Below, in pieces: positions 59,338-64,000 of a DNA stretch of 64,000 nt. Source of the DNA: Lewinella sp. JB7 (lineage in GTDB: Bacteria; Bacteroidota; Bacteroidia; Chitinophagales; Saprospiraceae); assembly GCF_024297185.1 (NCBI RefSeq), contig NZ_JANCTD010000005.1:124001-188000 (forward strand), in the 5' to 3' direction. The translations under genes and the position numbers were made by a program. The notes under the pieces are model-generated. The model was not told the DNA's origin, made no database searches, and saw only the letters and a program-made list of their open reading frames with translations. Position 1 is the stretch's first letter; the number at the start of each line of letters is the position of its first letter.

Positions 59338-61494
59338 ATGAAGCGTCTTACGCTGAGCACGTCGTTGGTGCTCCTCCTCCACTTTCTTTCCGCGCAAGTC
59401 GTCGATACCGTTTACGAGATCGACCTGCCCATCATGGTCACCGCTACCTCCGCCCGTCAGGAAACGCCGGTGACCTACGTCGACCTGACCAAAAAGGACA
59501 TCGCCTTGCGCAACGTCGGTCAGGATGCGCCCTACCTACTTAAGTGGACCCCCTCCGTAGTGGTCAACTCCGACGCCGGAACCGGGGTGGGGTACACCGG
59601 CATCTGGATCCGGGGAAGCGACCCCACCCGCACCAACATCACCATCAACGGTATCCCCTACAACGACTCCGAAAGTCAGGGGGTGTACTGGGTCAACCTG
59701 CCCGATTTCAGCAGTTCCGCCGACCTGATCCAGATCCAACGCGGCGTCGGGACCAGTACCAACGGGGCCGGGGCCTTCGGGGCAAGCATCAACTTCACCA
59801 CCGGTCGCGGCAACGGTAAGCCCGGACTGAGCCTCGACGGCGGCGTCGGCAGCTTCGGAACCCGGCGGGGCGTGGTCAGCTACCGCGGGAAGACCGACGG
59901 GGGCTTTGGCGTGGAAGCGCGGTACTCCAAAATTCACAGCGACGGTTACGTCGACCGCGCCTCGGCGGACCTCGACGGTTACTACGCCGCCGTGTCCAAG
60001 ACGGTGAAGGACGCCATCTTCAGCTTCGTCGCCTTCGGCGGTCACGAAATCACCTACCAGAGCTGGAACGGCGTGACCCAGGAGGAGATCGATGCCTTCG
60101 GTCGTACCTACAACTCCGTCGGCACCGATAAGGAGGGTGAACCCTACGATAACGAGGTCGATAATTACCGCCAGAACCACTACCAACTGCACTACAACCA
60201 GGCCCTCAATAACCGGCTTGACCTATCCGTCAGCGGCCACTACACCCGCGGGCTCGGCTACTTCGAGCAGTACAAGGCCGACGAAGACCTCGGCGAATAC
60301 GGCATTAACGCTACGGTAGCCGAGAGCGACCTGATCCGCCGCCGCTGGCTCGATAACCACTTCTACGGGACGGTCTACAGCCTGCGGTTTCGCCAGGATA
60401 AGTGGGACGTCACCTTCGGCGGTGCCGCCAACGAATACCTGGGCGACCATTACGGGGAGGTGATCTGGGCCCGCTATGCCGGCGATTCCGAGATCCGCGA
60501 CCGCTACTACCAGAACGACGCAAGCAAGTGGGACTTCAATAATTACCTGCGCGCCAACTACGCCGTAACCGACCGCGTCAGCCTGTACGCCGATGCCCAG
60601 TTGCGGCGGGTGAATTACGAATTCGTCGGCCTGGACGAGAACACCGCCCTGCTGAACCAGGACGCCAGCCACACCTTCTTCAATCCTAAGGCCGGACTGG
60701 TCTACCAGCCCGCCCGCGGCACTCGTGCCTACGCCAGCTTCGGCGTCGCCCAGCGCGAGCCTAACCGCAACGACTTCGTGGACAATCCGGTATCGACCCG
60801 ACCTACGCCCGAAAAGCTCTACAATACCGAGGTCGGCTTTTCCCGCACCGCCGCCCGCGCCAACTACGGCGTCAATGTTTACCACATGCTGTACCGCGAT
60901 CAGCTCGTACTCACCGGTAGCCTCAACGACGTCGGCGAATACGTGCGCACCAACGTACCTAACAGCTACCGGCTCGGTCTCGAACTCCAGGCAGGCACGA
61001 AACTGACCGATCACCTCACCCTGGGCGGCAACCTCACCCTCAGCCGCAATCGCATCGGTGAGTACACCGAGATCCTCGACGATTACGACGGCAACTTCGA
61101 GTACCTCGGCCAGACCCAGATTACCCGGGAGGATGCCCCCCTTAGTTTCAGTCCCGACGTCACCGGTGCCCTGGAAATCGCCTACGACCGCACGGTACGC
61201 CGTCACGGGTTCGGGGCGTCGCTCCAAACCAAGTATGTCGGCGACCGCTACGTCGACAACAGCGGGGCCGAGGAAAGCAAGCTCGACGGCTACTACTATA
61301 CCGATCTGCGCCTTTCCTACCGGCTCGACCAGCGCTACCGCCTGACCTTCCTGCTCCGCAATCTGACCGATCAGCTCTACAGCAGCAACGGCTGGAGCTA
61401 CCGCTACCGCTTCGACGGGGCACCGACGACGCTACGGGGCATGTATCCCCAGGCGGGGCGGAATTTCATGCTGAGTCTGGGCGTGGATCTGTAG
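59338..61494 (+). CDS. TonB-dependent outer-membrane receptor, probable thiamine uptake
   Basis: A 718-residue receptor. Signal peptide at about 1-22 (LVLLLHFLSAQ). The plug domain runs about 30-150 (VTYVDLTKKDIALRNVGQDA; GIWIRGSDPTRTNITINGIP; QIQRGVGTSTNGAGAFGASI), and the barrel follows to the C-terminal GRNFMLSLGVDL. Known function of the class: importing scarce solutes using TonB energy. The TPP riboswitch directly upstream ties expression to thiamine status, which suggests thiamine or a precursor as substrate, as proposed for riboswitch-linked receptors of other Bacteroidota. No other thiamine gene is in the window. The ATG at 59338 is preferred to a TTG at 59245, which lies inside the riboswitch. 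Confidence 0.92.
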   Translation: MKRLTLSTSLVLLLHFLSAQVVDTVYEIDLPIMVTATSARQETPVTYVDLTKKDIALRNVGQDAPYLLKWTPSVVVNSDAGTGVGYTGIWIRGSDPTRTNITINGIPYNDSESQGVYWVNLPDFSSSADLIQIQRGVGTSTNGAGAFGASINFTTGRGNGKPGLSLDGGVGSFGTRRGVVSYRGKTDGGFGVEARYSKIHSDGYVDRASADLDGYYAAVSKTVKDAIFSFVAFGGHEITYQSWNGVTQEEIDAFGRTYNSVGTDKEGEPYDNEVDNYRQNHYQLHYNQALNNRLDLSVSGHYTRGLGYFEQYKADEDLGEYGINATVAESDLIRRRWLDNHFYGTVYSLRFRQDKWDVTFGGAANEYLGDHYGEVIWARYAGDSEIRDRYYQNDASKWDFNNYLRANYAVTDRVSLYADAQLRRVNYEFVGLDENTALLNQDASHTFFNPKAGLVYQPARGTRAYASFGVAQREPNRNDFVDNPVSTRPTPEKLYNTEVGFSRTAARANYGVNVYHMLYRDQLVLTGSLNDVGEYVRTNVPNSYRLGLELQAGTKLTDHLTLGGNLTLSRNRIGEYTEILDDYDGNFEYLGQTQITREDAPLSFSPDVTGALEIAYDRTVRRHGFGASLQTKYVGDRYVDNSGAEESKLDGYYYTDLRLSYRLDQRYRLTFLLRNLTDQLYSSNGWSYRYRFDGAPTTLRGMYPQAGRNFMLSLGVDL

Positions 61495-61534
61495 GCAACA
61501 ACGGTAATTTTCCGGGGAGCAAAGAAATTTTCCT

Positions 61535-61560
61535 TAATGTGAAGGGATACCCTTACATTA
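61535..61560. repeat. Near-perfect inverted repeat after the TonB receptor gene
   Basis: TAATGT-G-AAGGG-ATA-CCCTT-ACATTA, a hairpin with a single unpaired base and a 3-base loop. It has no T-run, so its role as terminator or operator is unclear. Confidence 0.5.
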
Positions 61561-61718
61561 TGCCGGTTATAACGTGTATCTAGTAGTGACCGGCGACCGC
61601 TAGTGGCCGTACACCCCCACGACATCCATTTCTTTCTCCGATGCTTCACCCTCCAGCGGGAGCCGGCCGGTCCGGTGCCCGTCAGGGTAGGGGGGAAGTG
61701 TGCAAATTACCGTAAGCA

Positions 61719-62219
61719 ATGCGCATATTTCTTTTGCTGCCCCTGGCGGCCGGGATGAGTTGTGCCCTGGCGGCACAGGACCTCACCCCTCAGGTGCTCG
61801 CCACGGGCGGCGGTACCGGCCGAACGTCCGGACTTATTCTGGACTGGACCCTCGGACAACTGGTCACCCACACCGTCGATCTTCCCGCGGGAATCCTGAC
61901 CCAGGGCTTTCACCAACCCGACTTGCTGATCGTGGAAGCGAATCCTTCCGCATTGGAGGCAGGACCCCGCGTCAGCGTTTTTCCGAACCCCGTGTCCGCG
62001 GAACTGAACGTTCGCGCGTCCGGCTTTGCCGCGGAGGAGTATACCGTCCTGCAGTTGCTCGATGTGAGGGGCCGAATGGTGCTGGAGCGCCGGCACGTCC
62101 ATCTGCTCGACGGGCTGAAACTGGACTTCGCCCACCTGCCGGCGAGTACCTACACGCTGCGCGTGGCCCGAGCCAGCGGCGAATTACCACAAACCTTCAC
62201 CGTTACGAAAATCAGATAG
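61719..62219 (+). CDS. Small T9SS type A cargo protein
   Basis: A 166-residue secreted protein. Signal peptide at about 1-19 (LLLPLAAGMSCALAAQ). A short region (20-85) with GGGTGRTSGLILDWTLGQLV and TQGFHQPDLLI resembles a common family of small Bacteroidota secreted proteins, then a T9SS type A sorting domain (about 88-166; VSVFPNPVSAELNVRA, LPASTYTLRV, ending FTVTKIR). Almost the whole mature protein is the sorting domain plus one short strand region, so it may be a carrier or a minimal surface protein. The next gene starts 2 bases after the stop and is very likely co-transcribed. Confidence 0.85.
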   Translation: MRIFLLLPLAAGMSCALAAQDLTPQVLATGGGTGRTSGLILDWTLGQLVTHTVDLPAGILTQGFHQPDLLIVEANPSALEAGPRVSVFPNPVSAELNVRASGFAAEEYTVLQLLDVRGRMVLERRHVHLLDGLKLDFAHLPASTYTLRVARASGELPQTFTVTKIR

Positions 62220-62221
62220 CC

Positions 62222-64000
62222 ATGAACAGGTTACTTTCTACCATTTCCCTCTTTCTCCTGACCTTCACCCTCCTGATGGCCCAGGGCGTACCGTCGGGTA
62301 TGCAGTATCAGGCCGTTGCCCGTGATCTGGCGACCCGGGTAATGCCCGATACCGACATCGAACTTCAGGTCAATCTACTCGCCAACGGCCAGTCCGACCA
62401 GGTGGTATACGCGGAGCGCCACCTCGTACGAACCAACACCCTCGGGCTATTCACCCTCACCATCGGAGAAGGAGAATCCACCCGGGGAACCTTTGCTGAA
62501 GTGCCGTGGGCGAGCCGGGAGGTCTGGATGGAGATCAAGATCCGGGAGCAGGGCGGCGATTTCGTTACCGTAAGCAACAGTAAGATGCTGTCGGTGCCCT
62601 ATGCCTTTCACGCCGCTACGGCCGGCGACCTGGTCGGCCGGGATCGCCTCAGCGCGAAAGCAAAGAACGGGGTGCCGGCCCAGGTCTGGTCGCTGTTCGG
62701 TAACCGCGCTTCCGACCCCGGCATCGACAAACTGGGGACGACCGACTGCGGGGATCTCGTGATCGTTACCGACGATCAGGAACGTATCCGAATCCTCTGT
62801 ACCGGAGAGGTGAAAATAGACTCCGACCTCGACGTCGGCAACGACCTGACCGTCCAGAACAATGCGGAATTCAATATTTCCGGCGGGCAAACGACGGTAC
62901 ACGGTGACCTGTCGGTAATCAACGGTAGCACGACCAACTTGACCGGTCCGCTCAACGTGGACGGCGTCACGAACCTCAACAATACGGTAAACGTCAATCA
63001 GGGCAGCACGACCAATCTGTCGGGTCCGCTTAACGTGGACGGTCCTACGAACCTCGAGAACGTACTGAACGTCAACAACGGCAGCGTGACGAATCTGTCG
63101 GGTCCGCTCAACGTGGACGGCACCACGAATCTGAACAACGTGCTGAACGTCACTAATGCCAGCACGACTAACCTCTCCGGAGCGCTGAACGTAACCGGCG
63201 TAACCCAGCTCGGCAGCACCTTCAACGTCAACAACGGCAGCGCCTCCCTGCTGTCCGGCCCCCTCACCGTCAGTGGCCCCAGCCTCATCGGTAACACGCT
63301 TAACGTAGCAGACTGCATCAGCTCGGGTAGCCCCGGGGAAGCTCGGTTCCGCTTCTGTCCCGATATCGTGAATGGTCTGGAGGGCAGCTTTTCCAACTAC
63401 CCCATGCAGCTTTCCGGAGCCAGTCAGGGAATGGCGATCCAGGTAAACAACTGGGCGCCGATCAACAATTTTATGGCCTTCTTTGCCGGCAACCAGATGC
63501 GGGGGCGGATAGAGGGGAATACGGGCTTTATCGTGCAGGAATTCAAGGATACCTCGAAGGATCTGCTGGATTACAACCCCGACGAGGCCTCCGGGAGCGA
63601 GGATGTCGGGGCCACGGGAGATACACTGACCTACGACCGCTCCCAGGCCGCCCGGGAAGCGGGTGAAAATGATGTACCGGAAACACAGAAAAACCTCGGC
63701 TCCCAGGTTAATACCAAGGAAGTGGTCGACCTAGTCATCATTTCCCTGAAGTTCATCATCTCTGTCATTAAGATAGCTACCAGCATTGCCAGCATACCCT
63801 TCGACCCGGTTGACATCTTCGAGGCGGCACTGGATGGGGTGATGGCCGCCGTGGACCTGGGCGTTTTCCTGGGGTTCACCATCACTAATGTCGGGGTAGC
63901 CTACCAGTCGGGGAGTGGGGATTACGCCGAATGGCTCAAGAAGTACGACAGCGAGGAGCACATGCAGTACGGCGAGGTGGTCGGCATGATCGGGGGCAAC
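62222..64000 (+). CDS. Secreted repeat-containing protein, C-terminus cut by window end
   Basis: At least 593 residues, open to the window edge. Signal peptide at about 1-20 (LFLLTFTLLMAQ). Residues 21-140 (SGMQYQAVARDLATRV and SVPYAFHAATAG) match the N-terminal domain common in Bacteroidota tail-fibre-like or surface proteins. From about residue 235 there are about five 26-residue repeats of the type TTNLSGPLNVDGxTNL, ending near 365, probably a beta-helical or trimeric fibre. A later part (about 500-560) has hydrophobic stretches (VVDLVIISLKFIISVIKIAT). Phage-tail-type collar and fibre proteins in this phylum share this layout, but no specific function is claimed. It follows the small cargo protein by 2 bases. 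Confidence 0.75.
   Translation, partial: MNRLLSTISLFLLTFTLLMAQGVPSGMQYQAVARDLATRVMPDTDIELQVNLLANGQSDQVVYAERHLVRTNTLGLFTLTIGEGESTRGTFAEVPWASREVWMEIKIREQGGDFVTVSNSKMLSVPYAFHAATAGDLVGRDRLSAKAKNGVPAQVWSLFGNRASDPGIDKLGTTDCGDLVIVTDDQERIRILCTGEVKIDSDLDVGNDLTVQNNAEFNISGGQTTVHGDLSVINGSTTNLTGPLNVDGVTNLNNTVNVNQGSTTNLSGPLNVDGPTNLENVLNVNNGSVTNLSGPLNVDGTTNLNNVLNVTNASTTNLSGALNVTGVTQLGSTFNVNNGSASLLSGPLTVSGPSLIGNTLNVADCISSGSPGEARFRFCPDIVNGLEGSFSNYPMQLSGASQGMAIQVNNWAPINNFMAFFAGNQMRGRIEGNTGFIVQEFKDTSKDLLDYNPDEASGSEDVGATGDTLTYDRSQAAREAGENDVPETQKNLGSQVNTKEVVDLVIISLKFIISVIKIATSIASIPFDPVDIFEAALDGVMAAVDLGVFLGFTITNVGVAYQSGSGDYAEWLKKYDSEEHMQYGEVVGMIGGN
62924..63313 (+). repeat. Five tandem 78-bp (26-residue) repeats
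   Basis: Units start at 62924, 63002, 63080, 63158 and 63236. The consensus protein motif is GSTTNLSGPLNVDGxTNL followed by NNxLNVN. Divergence increases toward the last copy. Confidence 0.85.

Noticed and set aside
1-64000. tRNA, rRNA, CRISPR, insertion sequence, prophage and origin signatures
   Set aside because: No cloverleaf with the usual T-loop sequence, no repeat-spacer pattern, no transposase or integrase-like protein, and no DnaA-box cluster was seen by eye. A tool-based scan could still find something short.

Overview
The window looks like a chromosomal piece of a GC-rich marine-type Bacteroidota, most likely Saprospiria (Lewinella/Neolewinella-like). This rests on type IX secretion (T9SS) C-terminal sorting domains on six-repeat-rich or small secreted proteins, a PorV homologue, TAnnTTTG-type -7 promoter boxes, absence of Shine-Dalgarno sequences, and LytTR/LytS-type signalling. 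The lineage call is inference from protein style, not from a marker-gene search. No tRNA, rRNA, CRISPR array, insertion sequence or prophage was recognised.

Layout. 1-11.7 kb is mostly envelope housekeeping: a cut-off PpiC-type prolyl isomerase, a divergent polysaccharide flippase, an SGNH lipoprotein, an orphan ExbD, a voltage-gated-type potassium channel with a zinc-ribbon tail, a LytTR regulator / short double-glycine peptide / cytoplasmic TPR-LytS kinase cassette, LptC with a small membrane protein, a PpiD-like chaperone, Maf and GmhA. 11.8-38.6 kb, over 40 percent of the window, is four same-strand, related, modular T9SS substrates (999, 2426, 920 and 4075 residues). They share eleven copies of a carbohydrate-binding-like module bracketed by two cysteines, PKD domains, choice-of-anchor-like modules, malectin-like domains, two PQQ-dehydrogenase-like propellers, and in the largest a calcium-type thrombospondin-3 stalk. 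39-44 kb carries tyrS, a LolC/E-type permease, a DUF1015 protein and PorV, the outer-membrane T9SS component that would handle those four substrates. 45-50.3 kb is a core run: acpP, fabF, rnc, a histidine kinase and mnmE. 50.4-59 kb holds two weak small ORFs, a glucosaminidase, Skp/OmpH, a site-2 protease, a flippase-like membrane protein, a Gfo/Idh/MocA oxidoreductase, an alpha/beta hydrolase and a GH20 hexosaminidase. 59.2-64 kb has a thiamine pyrophosphate riboswitch directly in front of a TonB-dependent receptor, a small T9SS cargo protein, and the start of a repeat-containing secreted protein cut by the window end.

How parts may work together. The giant proteins look like exported, surface-attached or released adhesins/glycan-binding proteins using PorV-dependent T9SS. 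The riboswitch marks the TonB receptor as a likely thiamine (or precursor) importer. The most unusual small item is a 49-residue peptide gene, absent from ordinary gene-length cut-offs, lying between a LytTR regulator and a kinase whose TPR sensor has neither signal peptide nor membrane segment; this could be an intracellular or exported peptide-signalling cassette not described by the domains alone.

Start sites were chosen by protein plausibility and by nearby promoter boxes, because ribosome binding sites give no help here. Domain borders are approximate.
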